64,000 bases of DNA, taken from positions 1 through 64,000 of the forward strand of contig NZ_JTJR01000045.1 in NCBI RefSeq assembly GCF_001678475.1, written 5' to 3'. Below, one piece after another: positions 9,014 to 19,094 of the stretch (position 1 is the first letter of the stretch; the number at the start of each line of letters is the position of its first letter). The stretch comes from Gallibacterium genomosp. 3. GTDB lineage: Bacteria > Pseudomonadota > Gammaproteobacteria > Enterobacterales > Pasteurellaceae. The position numbers and the translations under genes were made by a program. The notes under the pieces are model-generated. The model was not told the origin of the DNA. It was given only the letters and a program-made list of their open reading frames with translations, and searched no databases.

Positions 9014-9344
9014 GCCATTTTGTATAAATTATCCCTTAAAAATTTTCTAGAATGATCCTCTATTTTGAAAAGGTATTCGTAATAATGAATATGTTTTAGA
9101 GATCAAAATGATGAGAGTTTATGTTAACCGCTTGTGGACGATTATTTTATTATACTTATTAGCCAGATAAGAAATCTATTAATAATAGGATCATATTTAT
9201 AGAACAACAACACTTTGCAGACAGCTCTATTTTTCTGCATTGTTCATTACAAAATTATATGTCTTAAATAAATATTCTTAATATCTTTGCTATCCATACC
9301 AATTTTTTTATAATGCTTAAATTTACTATGTAAGGGTAAGTATC

Positions 9345-9914
9345 ATGAAAAGTCAAATCCTTGTTAATCTTAAAATCAACGCAAAATTACAACCTTTTCT
9401 CCGCCATGATATAGAAGACAATATTGAAAAATTGATCAATGAATATCAAATTCCTTGTGAAATTAACGGTGGTGGCACATATCAAAACGAAGATGGTACT
9501 ATTGATTCTTGCGATATAAATTTTATTTGTTTAAAGGAAGATCTTGATCAAGTTATCCAATTCTTAAAAAGTTTACCTAATCCAAAAGGTTCTGAAATCA
9601 GCTATTATGAAAATGAAGCAGTCGAAAATAGTGAACCAATGCAAATAGCAATCGGTGATTTAGAATGCTTATGTTATCGCTTTAATGGACAGGATTTACC
9701 GAAGGAAGTTTATCAAGATAATAATATCAATGATGTTATTGATACAATGATGGAAGTTTTAACAGGTTATTTTGTTTTTTATAGCTACGAAGAATTAGAA
9801 CATACCTATTTTTATTTTTACGGAAAATCTTATCAACAAATGAAAGATTTATTAAAAGATTTTGATAAGAAATTTGCTTTATGCCAACAATGTTTAATTG
9901 AGCAAATTGTTTAA
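9345..9914 (+). CDS. Hypothetical acidic protein
   Basis: 189 aa, no signal peptide or membrane segment, strongly acidic and rich in aromatic residues (YFVFYSYEELEHTYFYFYG near 142-160). The start has a GGGTAAG ribosome site. The protein is not recognised. A small, acidic, isolated gene of atypical composition next to a decayed ORF (10086-10274) recalls immunity genes left behind by toxin loci, but no toxin gene is visible, so this is only a suggestion. Confidence 0.6.
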   Translation: MKSQILVNLKINAKLQPFLRHDIEDNIEKLINEYQIPCEINGGGTYQNEDGTIDSCDINFICLKEDLDQVIQFLKSLPNPKGSEISYYENEAVENSEPMQIAIGDLECLCYRFNGQDLPKEVYQDNNINDVIDTMMEVLTGYFVFYSYEELEHTYFYFYGKSYQQMKDLLKDFDKKFALCQQCLIEQIV

Positions 9915-10085
9915 TTATTAGTTATATTATCAGTATTCTACCCTTTCTCTTACTTTTTCTCTGGCTAACTTCACCATTATTTTGAGCTGATTTGGTATTT
10001 CTGCCTAGATATTGGCTAGATGTGATGGCGAAGTGAAACTCTATGTTTTCTGCAATTTTCTTTATCAAAAAAAGAAAGTTTTTAA

Positions 10086-10274
10086 ACTAATATTATATAT
10101 GATTATTCAAGAGAAAGTCTGTATTCAGAAGAAGATAAATCTGAATTTATCAAAGGTATAATAGAGAAAAAATACTGATTATCTAATTTTTTAGTAGCTA
10201 AATTAGATAATAGAAGAAATTTTGTGCCACTTATTAATATAATTAGTGGATTAATAAAACTAAATATAATCTGA
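10086..10274 (+). pseudogene. Possible decayed ORF remnant
   Basis: In the otherwise empty 9915-10438 gap, one frame reads as plausible protein (YDYSRESLYSEEDKSEFIKG, then IIEKKY, stop at 10176-10178, then continuing in the same frame LSNFLVAKLDNRRNFVPL and on to a stop at 10272). There is no start codon with a ribosome site. It could be the tail of a lost gene, perhaps related to the preceding acidic protein's original neighbourhood, or chance in AT-rich DNA. Confidence 0.25.
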
Positions 10275-10438
10275 AAAGATAGAAAGAGAGAAAAATAATA
10301 TTTTTAACAATATTATATAGATTTGAGTTAAGCAGAACTCCCTTTAATTAAATTTAGAGGAAGTGAATGAAATTTATTGAATTATTTAGAAGTGGCTTAA
10401 ATACCCACAATAAAAGCATTAGGCCACTTAATTATTGA

Positions 10439-10681
10439 CTATTTCTGAATTAAATAACGAATGGTTGGACCATCTTGCTCAATTAATAATACGTTATATC
10501 CGTGATTCTTTGCATCAACAGGAATATTATTAATTGATTGTGGGCAATCGCTGATAATTTCTAAAATTTCACCGCTATTTAATGTTGGCATTACTTCAAG
10601 CGTTGCAACCGCAGGATAAGGACAAGGTTCCCCTGTCATATCTAAGCGGTAAGTCGGAATAATTTCTTTAGGATTAAGCAT
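10439..10681 (-). CDS. yedF: TusA/YedF-family sulfur-carrier protein
   Basis: 80-aa TusA-like protein with the family motif GEPCPYPAVATLEVM (cysteine in CPxP near residue 20) and the typical LEIISDCPQSINNIPVDAKNHGY core. TusA-family proteins carry persulfide sulfur; the YedF branch accompanies the membrane protein YedE. It starts 9 bases after yedE on the same strand with an AAGGAAA ribosome site, so the two are co-transcribed. The YedE/YedF pair has been connected with sulfur or selenium metabolism; the exact role is not established. Confidence 0.88.
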   Translation of the reverse strand: MLNPKEIIPTYRLDMTGEPCPYPAVATLEVMPTLNSGEILEIISDCPQSINNIPVDAKNHGYNVLLIEQDGPTIRYLIQK

Positions 10682-10690
10682 AATTTTTCC

Positions 10691-11878
10691 TTATTTAGCT
10701 AAACGTTTTTGAAAGAATTTTTGTTCCCACCAAAGAACAGCAATTAACGATAAAATCAGTAAGGCATAATTTGCGATTAAACCACCCGCAGCGCCTAATG
10801 ATTTTAATAAATTGATCTTCTCGTAATCTAAAACCAGATATGGGGCAAGATCATCCCACCAATAAGCCAGCAAGGTTGAACCGATAACATTACCAAAGCC
10901 AACCCACATAAAATGGACTTGCCCTTCCACCGCACGATACATCCAGCCAGTTTCACAGCCACCAGCCAGCACAATCCCAAAGCCAAACAGAAGTCCACCA
11001 AGAATAGCATTTGGCCCAGCCCACATAATTTTTGGAGTTAAACCAATTTGAATATAACTATACACACCAATAGTTCCAACCATTACCCCAAAGATAATAG
11101 CTTTAAGCATCGTAGTACGTCCTGTAATAAACAGATCGCGGAAAGCTGAGGTAAAGCAAATTTGTGCTCGTTCGATAAGTAATCCAAAACCTAAACCACA
11201 CAGCATAGCAAAGCCAAGTTTTGGCGCCTGAAATAAGGTAAAGGTTGCCCAAGTCAAAAATGCGAAGAAAATTAACATTCCTAAACGAAAATGACGGCGG
11301 GCTTTAGCTTGATTTTGTTCAAGTGGTTTTTGGGCATTTACTTTGATAATTTTGACTGGAATTCTAAATATTGGGAGAAGTGAAAATTTCGCACCAAAAT
11401 AACAGCCAATCGCAGTGGCTAAGGTGAATAACCAGGCATGAAATGAGAATTGTGGAATATCAGTAAAAAATGAAGCGAGATTACAGCCCATTGCTAATCT
11501 AGCGCCAAACCCAGCTAACATACCGCCAATGATTGCTTGTACAATCCGAATTTTATTTTGTGAACGGCGTAATTTTACATTATTCGCCCATAATGCAGCG
11601 GAAATACAGCCAGCGAACATTCCTAGGATCATAACCCCATCAACTCGGGTAAAAACGGTACCATCTAGTTTGATGATTTGATAATAGCCCCAGTTATCTA
11701 CATTGACCCCAAGTACCTGTAAAATCTCACCACCCCAACGGGTAAATTCTCCAGTAACTGCCCAATAAGTGCCAGTTAAGCCAAAGTAATAAGCGGATAG
11801 AATACCAGCTGCAATTACTGCTGGGACAGGATTCCAGAATTTGATTAAAAAATCTTGTTTAAAACGTTGCCAAATCAT
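10691..11878 (-). CDS. yedE: YeeE/YedE-family membrane transporter
   Basis: 395 aa from the chosen start (MIWQRFKQDFLIKFW), which aligns with the E. coli YedE N-terminus and has an AGGA site 8 bases upstream; a longer reading from 11914 adds 12 residues. About nine to eleven hydrophobic helices and the two family repeats are visible: GFGARLAMGCNLASF in the first half and GFGIVLAGGCETGWMYRA in the second, each with a pore-lining cysteine. Related YeeE/TsuA imports thiosulfate; YedE is thought to move a sulfur or selenium species. Operon with yedF. Confidence 0.9.
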   Translation of the reverse strand: MIWQRFKQDFLIKFWNPVPAVIAAGILSAYYFGLTGTYWAVTGEFTRWGGEILQVLGVNVDNWGYYQIIKLDGTVFTRVDGVMILGMFAGCISAALWANNVKLRRSQNKIRIVQAIIGGMLAGFGARLAMGCNLASFFTDIPQFSFHAWLFTLATAIGCYFGAKFSLLPIFRIPVKIIKVNAQKPLEQNQAKARRHFRLGMLIFFAFLTWATFTLFQAPKLGFAMLCGLGFGLLIERAQICFTSAFRDLFITGRTTMLKAIIFGVMVGTIGVYSYIQIGLTPKIMWAGPNAILGGLLFGFGIVLAGGCETGWMYRAVEGQVHFMWVGFGNVIGSTLLAYWWDDLAPYLVLDYEKINLLKSLGAAGGLIANYALLILSLIAVLWWEQKFFQKRLAK

Positions 11879-12139
11879 ACAAAGTCCTACAAAAAAATTG
11901 ATGAAATAGAGCAAAGTTTAGAGAGGTAAATTAAGTGAGAATACGATAGAGAAGATAACGCATTGATCATCTCTTTACACACAAAACCTTGCGATATAAT
12001 GAAATGGTTCAAAACCGCTGACATTCTAACAGTGGAATAAGATAAAAAGAAGTTGTAGTTCAAGTTAAATAGAGGAAAATTTGTATTGTTTAGTAGATTC
12101 GATTTTGAGGAAATCCAAATTTAGAATAGTTAATGATGA

Positions 12140-12167
12140 GATCTACACCTAAAACTAGGTGTAGATC
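12140..12167. terminator. Hairpin downstream of letB (terminator-like)
   Basis: Perfect 11-bp inverted repeat GATCTACACCT / AGGTGTAGATC with a 6-base loop, about 20 bases beyond the letB stop (minus strand). It lacks a clear T-run on either strand, so it may stabilise or terminate the letAB transcript only partly. The rest of the 11879-12186 gap contains nothing else convincing. Confidence 0.45.
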
Positions 12168-12186
12168 AAAAGATTATTCAGTTACC

Positions 12187-14838
12187 TTATTCCTGTGTAG
12201 CACTGCCTTGATTCCAAGTTTGACTGTCAGCTGGTTTTTTAGTTTGGAGTAAGAAATGCTGATAAGGTTTTGCAACAGGTTGTACAACTTTGCCTGATGG
12301 CGTAGAGAATGCGATACCACCACGTAGAAGTTGTTGTGTGGTACCTGTTTCTAAATTAACACCACTCCAGCCTACATCTAACGAATAACCAGACGCAAGC
12401 CAGAATTCACTATTTTGGCGAACTAAATGGCGATATTGTTGATCAAGAATAATATCAACAAACACGCGATCAGCAGTGGTATTTAATTGAATATTGCGAA
12501 TTTCACCAACTTGAATCCCCCGATATAACACAGGTGCGCCAATAGAAAGTGAGGCTGCATTTTCAGTTTCTACAACTAATGGGAAACCGTGACGATACTT
12601 ATTACTGTCGGCACTTTGCGTTAATTTAAAACGTGTTTGGCTATTACCACTACCAAAACTGACATCAATATAAGGTTTAAACAAGGCATCTAGATTTTGC
12701 ACGCCACCCGCAGAAATTTGCGGGGTAACTACGGAGAATTGGCTGCCTTGTTTGCTTAATTGGGAAAAGTAATTGCCCGTGATTAAAGCGTTAGCAATCA
12801 CCTGTTGTTTTTTCTGATCAAGGGAAATTTTCTTAATTTCACCAATAGTAACGCCTAAATAGCGTAATGGCATACCTATGGCAAGATTACTCGCATCATT
12901 GGCAATTAATTGAATTTCTTGTCCTGCAGAAAGTGCAGTTGTTTTATCTGGGTAGAGCAGCGTTTGTTCTCCACCACTATTCACATTTTCAAAGCTAATT
13001 GCCCCTTTTAAAATACGAGATATTGGTGCTGCTTTAATATCTACACCTTGTAATGAAACATCAACTTGTACTGCACTTTCCGCCCAGAAACGACTTTGTT
13101 TAGTAAAGAGATGACGATATTGTTGATTAATAAATACACCAACATTAAAACCCTGTTTTGTTGGCGTAATAGTTAAAATTTTACCCACAGGTAAACGGCG
13201 GTAGAGGACAAGCGAATTTTCGCTAATATCAGGTAATTCAGCCGTTGTAAGGACAATCGTTGGTTTAATTTCATTAGAAGTAATGCCTGCGAGTGCATTA
13301 CTACTGTTTTCATAGAGTGGATATTCGGAGAGCGGTTTACTCCGTTTATTAGATTGAAGTAAAACATTAATTCCGCCTTGTAACCATTTACGTGGCGAAT
13401 CTACACTAACCTGCACACCATCACTGCTGAGATTTAAATTAAAGTTACTTGCTGCAACAAATAGGGTATCTGCATTAATTAAATGGCGGTAAGCTGACAA
13501 AATAACGACTTGAAAAGAAACATGGTTAATATCAACTTGGCGGGAAACAATTTCCCCGATTTTTAAGCCGTTATAAACAACAGGTTGCCCTTCTTCAATA
13601 TTATATGTTTGTGGAGCAGTGAGGGTTAATAGCAAGATTCCCGGTTGTTGTAGTAATAATTCAGATTGTTTAATCACCTCAAAGGATAAAGCAGGTTTTC
13701 CAGAGCCTTCTACAATTTCAAAATATTTTCCTTGTAGGAATTGAGCAATATTTGTGACTTCCGCTAATGAAGGGCGATCGCGTAATACAATTTTAGATCC
13801 TGTTTTTAGATTATTTTTGATACTTGGATCAACAAGCAATTTAGCTTGTAAAGTTTTACTGCTATGTACAACAGTTTCATCGTCTTCATCATAACTAATT
13901 TCACTTAAGACCCCGACTTGGATGTCGTGAAAATAGACAGGAGTTTCATTTTCTCTTAAACCAGCCGTGTCGTGAGGTAAAGTGATATCAACATTTAGTC
14001 CACGTTTAGCAGCCTTGATTGAGGAGTAGAGGGAGAAGGTACTATCTGTTTTTGCCTCTGGGCTATCATCAGGCGAGTCAAAAGCAATGGCACCTTGTAA
14101 AATAGCTCGCACACTGTCCATATTAATAGAAATACCGCTTAAACTCGCATCAGCTTTGATCCCACTAATATTCCAGAAACGGCTATCCTGTTTCACAAAT
14201 TTTGCATATTGTTTATAAATAATGATGTCAATCGCGACTTTTTTATCATCAGTAAAAGCGTAGTTATTTACTTTTCCAACAGGTACCTTACGGAAGAAAA
14301 TACTTGATCCCATTTCTACTGAACCAAGATCATCAGCGACTAAATGGATCAATAAATCGCCTTCATTTAATTCCGCAATAGGACCTTCTTCTTCAGCTAC
14401 AAAGGTATCAGCTTCTTCGCCTTTTCCTGGGGAAAGCGTGATGTAATTTCCTGAAACTAACGCATCTAAACCAGATACACCAGCTAAAGTCGCAGTAGGT
14501 TGAACAATCCAGAATTTTGTATCCTCTCTTAATACCGAAACGGCTTCAGGATAAATATTAGCGGTTACCTGCACAGATTTCATATCTGGGGTGAAATTTA
14601 CTTTTTTCACTAAACCAATTTGTAAGCCTTGATAACGAATAGGTGTTTTTTCAGCCACTAAACCCGATCCCTCAGAGAAATAGATCGTGATTTGTTCGCC
14701 TTGTTCTTTATGTAATTGATAAAAAAGAACGATTCCAACACAAAAAGCAATAAACGGCAGTAGCCAGAATGGTGAGATCCGTTTTATGGTAGAAAGTTTT
14801 GCTGGTGTAGAAGTGGAGGCATTATTGATGTGCTTCAT
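12187..14838 (-). CDS. letB: Seven-MCE-domain envelope lipid transport protein LetB
   Basis: 883 aa from the chosen start MKHINNAS (E. coli LetB/YebT is 877). One N-terminal membrane anchor (ISPFWLLPFIAFCVGIVLFY, about 20-40) precedes seven MCE domains, each recognisable by a segment like TPIRYQGLQIGLVKKV, SSIFFRKVPVGKV, TPVYFHDIQVGVL, QPVVYNGLKIGEI, SLVLYRRLPVGKI, MPLRYLGVTIGEI and APVLYRGIQVGEI. LetB forms a stacked tube spanning the periplasm that carries lipids between inner and outer membranes. The start overlaps the end of letA by 17 bases, so they are translationally coupled; a longer start at 14865 is possible but has less support. Confidence 0.92.
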   Translation of the reverse strand: MKHINNASTSTPAKLSTIKRISPFWLLPFIAFCVGIVLFYQLHKEQGEQITIYFSEGSGLVAEKTPIRYQGLQIGLVKKVNFTPDMKSVQVTANIYPEAVSVLREDTKFWIVQPTATLAGVSGLDALVSGNYITLSPGKGEEADTFVAEEEGPIAELNEGDLLIHLVADDLGSVEMGSSIFFRKVPVGKVNNYAFTDDKKVAIDIIIYKQYAKFVKQDSRFWNISGIKADASLSGISINMDSVRAILQGAIAFDSPDDSPEAKTDSTFSLYSSIKAAKRGLNVDITLPHDTAGLRENETPVYFHDIQVGVLSEISYDEDDETVVHSSKTLQAKLLVDPSIKNNLKTGSKIVLRDRPSLAEVTNIAQFLQGKYFEIVEGSGKPALSFEVIKQSELLLQQPGILLLTLTAPQTYNIEEGQPVVYNGLKIGEIVSRQVDINHVSFQVVILSAYRHLINADTLFVAASNFNLNLSSDGVQVSVDSPRKWLQGGINVLLQSNKRSKPLSEYPLYENSSNALAGITSNEIKPTIVLTTAELPDISENSLVLYRRLPVGKILTITPTKQGFNVGVFINQQYRHLFTKQSRFWAESAVQVDVSLQGVDIKAAPISRILKGAISFENVNSGGEQTLLYPDKTTALSAGQEIQLIANDASNLAIGMPLRYLGVTIGEIKKISLDQKKQQVIANALITGNYFSQLSKQGSQFSVVTPQISAGGVQNLDALFKPYIDVSFGSGNSQTRFKLTQSADSNKYRHGFPLVVETENAASLSIGAPVLYRGIQVGEIRNIQLNTTADRVFVDIILDQQYRHLVRQNSEFWLASGYSLDVGWSGVNLETGTTQQLLRGGIAFSTPSGKVVQPVAKPYQHFLLQTKKPADSQTWNQGSATQE

Positions 14839-16054
14839 AATTTTTCCATAATAATCGTGTATCAAAAACTTCAGCAGAAATCATAGTTAAGAACACAGCC
14901 AATCCAAAATAAATGGCTGCAGGACCTACTGAAAAACTAATAATTTGTCCTCGAGTCACTAATGACATCATTAAGGATAAAACGAAAAGATCGAGCATTG
15001 ACCAACGTCCTACAAAGTGAACGATTTCAAATAACTTCATTTGTAAGTGAATATTTTTACCATATCCAAAATGAATGCAACCTAATAAATAAAGCATAAT
15101 TAAGATCTTACAGACAGGAACAAAGATGCTGGCAATAAAAACAATCGCTGCAATACTGTAGTTTCCCATCTTAATAAAAGAGATGACACCTGACATTAAG
15201 GTATCAGCAGTAGGTGCACCATTTACATAGACGATAGAGATCGGTAAAAAATTGGCGGGCAGCAACATAATTGCACCAGCGATTAATGTACTCCAAGTTC
15301 GCTGTAAAATAAGATTAGAATCAATCGCTGTATTTGCGTGACAACGTGGGCAGAAATGACCAATAGTTTGATCAGCGGGGAAGCTTAAGCCACAAGTGAC
15401 ACAATAGCGTAAATGTTCACTAGTAATATTCTCTGGTGGATAAAATTTATCCCAAAACTGTTTTGGGGATGTTTTAATAAATAACAGAATCGTGAGAAAA
15501 GTAACCAACACAAAAGGTACTAAATAGGTCGTAAATGAAATACTTGCATATTCTCTTACTTTAAAAGCTGCTACACCAAGTGAAATCAAATAGACATCTA
15601 GCATTACCCAAGACTTAATATAATTAAGTGAGAGTAACAACATTTTTGCGTTGATTTTAAATAGATAGCAAAGTTGTAACAAAATGATGATTACGACAAA
15701 GGCAATGGGCATCGCAATCGCACAGAATAAAACTAAAAAGGCACTATATGGATACCCTTCTGTCGCCATCTTCCAAACACCACTCCAAATTGAGGCATAG
15801 ACTGGTGTACCCAATAGTTGAATATTAAGTAATGGGAAGGAAAATGCGAGTGGCATCAAAATCAAAATAGATAATGCTAAGATTGAACAACGTTTTAAAC
15901 TCCAAAGATTACCTACCCGTACAGTATGGTGGCAATGCGGGCAATTTGCTTTTTGGTGCTTTTGTAATGGCGGTAGTAACATTGCATGATCACAAATATC
16001 ACAACAAATAGCACGTTCTGTGGTATCAGATGAAGAAAACGCTTTAATTAACAT
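14822..16054 (-). CDS. letA: Inner-membrane partner of LetB (PqiA/YebS family)
   Basis: 410-aa protein with two PqiA-type halves. Each begins with a zinc-ribbon of paired cysteines (CCDICDH...CPHCHH near 18-45; YCVTCGLSF...CPRCHANT near 216-243) followed by four hydrophobic helices. LetA sits in the inner membrane and is thought to load lipids into the LetB tube. First gene of the letAB operon; its last codons overlap letB. Length is close to E. coli YebS (427). Confidence 0.9.
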   Translation of the reverse strand: MLIKAFSSSDTTERAICCDICDHAMLLPPLQKHQKANCPHCHHTVRVGNLWSLKRCSILALSILILMPLAFSFPLLNIQLLGTPVYASIWSGVWKMATEGYPYSAFLVLFCAIAMPIAFVVIIILLQLCYLFKINAKMLLLSLNYIKSWVMLDVYLISLGVAAFKVREYASISFTTYLVPFVLVTFLTILLFIKTSPKQFWDKFYPPENITSEHLRYCVTCGLSFPADQTIGHFCPRCHANTAIDSNLILQRTWSTLIAGAIMLLPANFLPISIVYVNGAPTADTLMSGVISFIKMGNYSIAAIVFIASIFVPVCKILIMLYLLGCIHFGYGKNIHLQMKLFEIVHFVGRWSMLDLFVLSLMMSLVTRGQIISFSVGPAAIYFGLAVFLTMISAEVFDTRLLWKNYEAHQ

Positions 16055-16266
16055 TGAAATTTGCTTGGAATGACACTATTAGTTTAAATAAGCCAATAAA
16101 GTTGTTGAACAAGTATATAAATAAAGAGAGAATATACAAGTAAATAATCTTATCGATTTGAATTTCAAATAGGCGTCAATATTGGCTGATTTTTTAGATT
16201 AAAGTCAGATTGATACGAGTAGGTAGGTCTAATTTAGGACAGTTTTTGACAATTACGAGTAGGACT

Positions 16267-16923
16267 ATGTCGTTAGAAACAGAAAATAAAAATGAACAGC
16301 AAGTTAATGCTGAAACAACTTCAAAAAATAAATTCCAAGAAAACAACCAAGTTATTGCATATTTAACCGAAAAATTCCCTCTCTGCTTTTCTACTCAAGG
16401 TGAAGCAAAACCGTTAAAAATCGGGATTTTCCAAGATCTTGCAGAAAGATTAAAAGATGATGAAACTGTTTCAAATAGCCAGTTACGTCGTGCATTACGT
16501 CAATATACAGCAGGTTGGCGTTATCTTCATGGGTATAAACCGGGGGCTAAACGTGTCGATTTAGACGGTAATCCTTGTGGTGAAGTTGAATTACAACATA
16601 TTGCTCATGCGGAACAACGCTTACAAGAAAGCAAAGCGAAAAAATTTGGTAAAGCTGCTGAAGCGCGCGATAAACAGCCAAAAGAGCAAAGAACACGTAA
16701 GCCAAATTACAAAAAAGGCGCTGCAAAAGGTGGCGTTAGACGCAGACCTGCATTAGTACCAGTTGATTTATCTAATCTACAAGAAACTCAACAGGTTAAA
16801 ATTAAAGTAGGTGAAAAGACACAAGTAGCGACTGTGATTGCGGTTAATAAAGACAGTGTACGTGTTGAATTAGCACAAGGTTTGATTTTAACAGTTACTG
16901 AAGATAGAGTATTTCAACTTTAA
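16267..16923 (+). CDS. proQ: RNA chaperone ProQ
   Basis: 218 aa from MSLETENK, which follows an AGGA site; an upstream in-frame start at 16210 adds 19 residues without homology. The N-terminal ProQ/FinO domain is clear (NNQVIAYLTEKFPLCFS, PLKIGIFQDL, LRRALRQYTAGWRYL, residues about 28-140), followed by a basic linker (KPNYKKGAAKGGVRRRP) and a C-terminal Tudor-like domain (VKIKVGEKTQVATVIAVNKD). ProQ binds structured small RNAs and mRNA 3' ends. It is followed by prc, as in enterobacteria. Confidence 0.93.
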   Translation: MSLETENKNEQQVNAETTSKNKFQENNQVIAYLTEKFPLCFSTQGEAKPLKIGIFQDLAERLKDDETVSNSQLRRALRQYTAGWRYLHGYKPGAKRVDLDGNPCGEVELQHIAHAEQRLQESKAKKFGKAAEARDKQPKEQRTRKPNYKKGAAKGGVRRRPALVPVDLSNLQETQQVKIKVGEKTQVATVIAVNKDSVRVELAQGLILTVTEDRVFQL

Positions 16924-16947
16924 TTAGCAGTTGTAAATAATCATCAA

Positions 16948-16969
16948 TGAAGCAGGGAAACCTGCTTCA
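16948..16969 (+). terminator. Hairpin between proQ and prc
   Basis: TGAAGCAGG-GAAA-CCTGCTTCA: 9-bp stem with a GNRA-type tetraloop, 25 bases after the proQ stop. It lacks a T-tract, so it is more likely an RNA-stability or ProQ-binding hairpin than a strong terminator. ProQ prefers such 3' hairpins, which makes autoregulation conceivable. Confidence 0.4.
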
Positions 16970-17031
16970 CGTTTCTAACACAAGTTCAAATTGATTGATA
17001 AATTTATCGAAGTTAAGAGGATTGGACACGA

Positions 17032-19035
17032 ATGAAGTTCAAGAAAATTGCACAGAGCATTATCATCGGGTATCTCTTCACCAATGTACCAGCATGGGCA
17101 GTTAAGCCAGATATCAGTGCAGATAAAATCGTTATACCCGCTGCAACAGAAGCAAACTCAACAGAAGCAAAACGGGTTACAGCGAGATTAATCCAATCAC
17201 ACTATAAGAAATTTACACTTGATGATGCTATGTCGGAAAAGATTTTTAATCGCTATATCGATTTTCTGGATTATAGCCATAATACTTTCCTACAATCAGA
17301 TATTGATGAGTTACGTAGCAAATATGCAAAACATTTTGATGATGATCTCGTTGCTGGGGATTTATCCGCGGCATTTGATATGTATAAATTGTTACAAGAA
17401 CGTCGTTATCAACGTTATACCTACGCACTTTCTTTATTAGATAAAGAGCCAAATTTAAAAGAGAAAGATCAGATTGAAATTGATCGTAGTAAAGCGCCGT
17501 TCCCAAAAACAGAAGAAGAAGCGGATAAATTGTGGAAAGAGCGTGTGAAAAACGATGTGATTTCTATGCGTTTACAAGGTAAATCTTGGGCACAAATCAA
17601 GAAAAAATTGGTAAAACGTTATAATTTAGCGATCAAACGTCTGACTCAAACAAAAGCAGATGATATTACACAACTATTTTTAAATTCATTTGCGAGAGAA
17701 CTTGATCCTCACACCAGTTATCTTTCTCCACGTAATGCGAAAAGCTTCCAAGAAGATATGAATTTATCTTTAGAAGGTATCGGAGCAACATTACAATCAG
17801 AAGATGATGAAACTATTATCAAATCCCTTGTTCCAGGAGCACCAGCTGATAAAAGTAAAAAAATCAAAGCTGGCGATAAAATCGTTGGGGTTGGTCAAGG
17901 TAACAAAGGTGAGATTGAAGATGTTGTAGGCTGGCGTCTTGATGATGTTGTTGAAAAAATCAAAGGGAAAAAAGGTACAACAGTTCGTTTAGAAATCGAA
18001 CCAGCAAAAGGTGGTAAAACTAAAATTATCACTTTAGTTCGTGATCGTGTACGAATTGAAGATCGTGCTGCAAAATTAAAAGTGGAAAAAGTTGATGATA
18101 AGAATATTGCTGTCATTACGATTCCAGGTTTCTATAATGGTTTAACTGCGGATGTAGTTAAATTATTAAATGAAATGAAAGAGAAAAAAGCAGATGCCTT
18201 GATCATTGATTTACGTAATAACGGTGGTGGTTCATTAACAGAAGTGGTTACATTAAGTGGTCTGTTTATTACGGATGGTCCAGTGGTACAAGTACGTGAT
18301 GCGTTTAACCGTATTCGTGTCCACGAAGATTTAGATCCTCAAGAGTTATATAACGGACCGATGATTGTATTGGTTGATCGCTTCAGTGCGTCAGCTTCAG
18401 AAATCTTCTCTGCTGCAATGCAAGATTATGGTAGAGCTGTGATTGTAGGGCAAAATACCTTTGGTAAAGGGACTGTACAACAAAGTCGTCCACTAAACTT
18501 TATTTATGATACAGATCCAACTCCATTAGGCGCAATTCAATATACTATTCAGAAGTTCTATCGTATTAACGGTGGTAGTACACAATTAAAAGGTGTTGCA
18601 CCAGATGTTAAAATTGCGGAACTAATTGATGAGTCTGAGTATGGAGAAAGCAAAGAAGATAATGCACTTGTATGGGATAAAATTCCAGAAGCACCCTATA
18701 AAAAGGTGAGTGATTTATCTTCAATTGTAAAAACTTTAACCGAGCGTCATAAAGAACGTGTAGCGAACGATCCTGAATTTATTGTATTGAATCAAGATAT
18801 TGCGACACGTGATCAACGTAATGAACGTAAATTCTTATCATTGAATTTAGATGAGCGTAAAACAGAAAATGATAAAGATGATGCAAAACGCTTAAAAGAT
18901 CTAAATGAAAGATTTAAACGTGAGGGCAAGAAGCCACTTAAAAAATTGGATGACTTACCAAAAGATTACGAAGCACCAGACTTTGTGTTAAAAGAAGTAG
19001 AGCATATGGCAGTAGATATGCTTCCTAGCAAATAA
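17032..19035 (+). CDS. prc: Periplasmic tail-specific protease Prc (Tsp)
   Basis: 667 aa. The signal peptide ends at VPAWA (residue 23). A helical N-terminal domain is followed by a PDZ domain (about 235-320, LEGIGATLQSEDDETIIKSL) and the serine-lysine protease core: SASASEIFSAAM places the nucleophile near S452, and FGKGTVQ places the lysine near K477, matching the known Prc dyad. A C-terminal DUF3340-like helical domain follows. Prc trims FtsI and degrades periplasmic proteins with exposed non-polar C-termini, including the hydrolase MepS. Probably co-transcribed with proQ. Confidence 0.94.
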   Translation: MKFKKIAQSIIIGYLFTNVPAWAVKPDISADKIVIPAATEANSTEAKRVTARLIQSHYKKFTLDDAMSEKIFNRYIDFLDYSHNTFLQSDIDELRSKYAKHFDDDLVAGDLSAAFDMYKLLQERRYQRYTYALSLLDKEPNLKEKDQIEIDRSKAPFPKTEEEADKLWKERVKNDVISMRLQGKSWAQIKKKLVKRYNLAIKRLTQTKADDITQLFLNSFARELDPHTSYLSPRNAKSFQEDMNLSLEGIGATLQSEDDETIIKSLVPGAPADKSKKIKAGDKIVGVGQGNKGEIEDVVGWRLDDVVEKIKGKKGTTVRLEIEPAKGGKTKIITLVRDRVRIEDRAAKLKVEKVDDKNIAVITIPGFYNGLTADVVKLLNEMKEKKADALIIDLRNNGGGSLTEVVTLSGLFITDGPVVQVRDAFNRIRVHEDLDPQELYNGPMIVLVDRFSASASEIFSAAMQDYGRAVIVGQNTFGKGTVQQSRPLNFIYDTDPTPLGAIQYTIQKFYRINGGSTQLKGVAPDVKIAELIDESEYGESKEDNALVWDKIPEAPYKKVSDLSSIVKTLTERHKERVANDPEFIVLNQDIATRDQRNERKFLSLNLDERKTENDKDDAKRLKDLNERFKREGKKPLKKLDDLPKDYEAPDFVLKEVEHMAVDMLPSK

Positions 19036-19054
19036 AAATTTCAGTAGAAAAGAA

Positions 19055-19085
19055 AAAATCGCCTCTCGTTGTAGAGGCGATTTTG
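19055..19085 (+). terminator. Rho-independent terminator after prc
   Basis: 12-bp stem AAAATCGCCTCT / AGAGGCGATTTT with a 6-base loop, ending in a short T-run, about 20 bases after the prc stop. Confidence 0.85.
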
Positions 19086-19094
19086 TTTGATGAT

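Noticed and set aside
11974-12000. Promoter-like TTTACA/TATAAT on the plus strand between yedE and letB
   Set aside because: The spacer is only 15 bases and no plus-strand gene follows; a small RNA ending at the hairpin 12140-12167 is conceivable, but that hairpin lacks a T-run.
16210-16266. Earlier start for proQ
   Set aside because: The extra 19 residues lack a good ribosome site and are not part of the ProQ family N-terminus.
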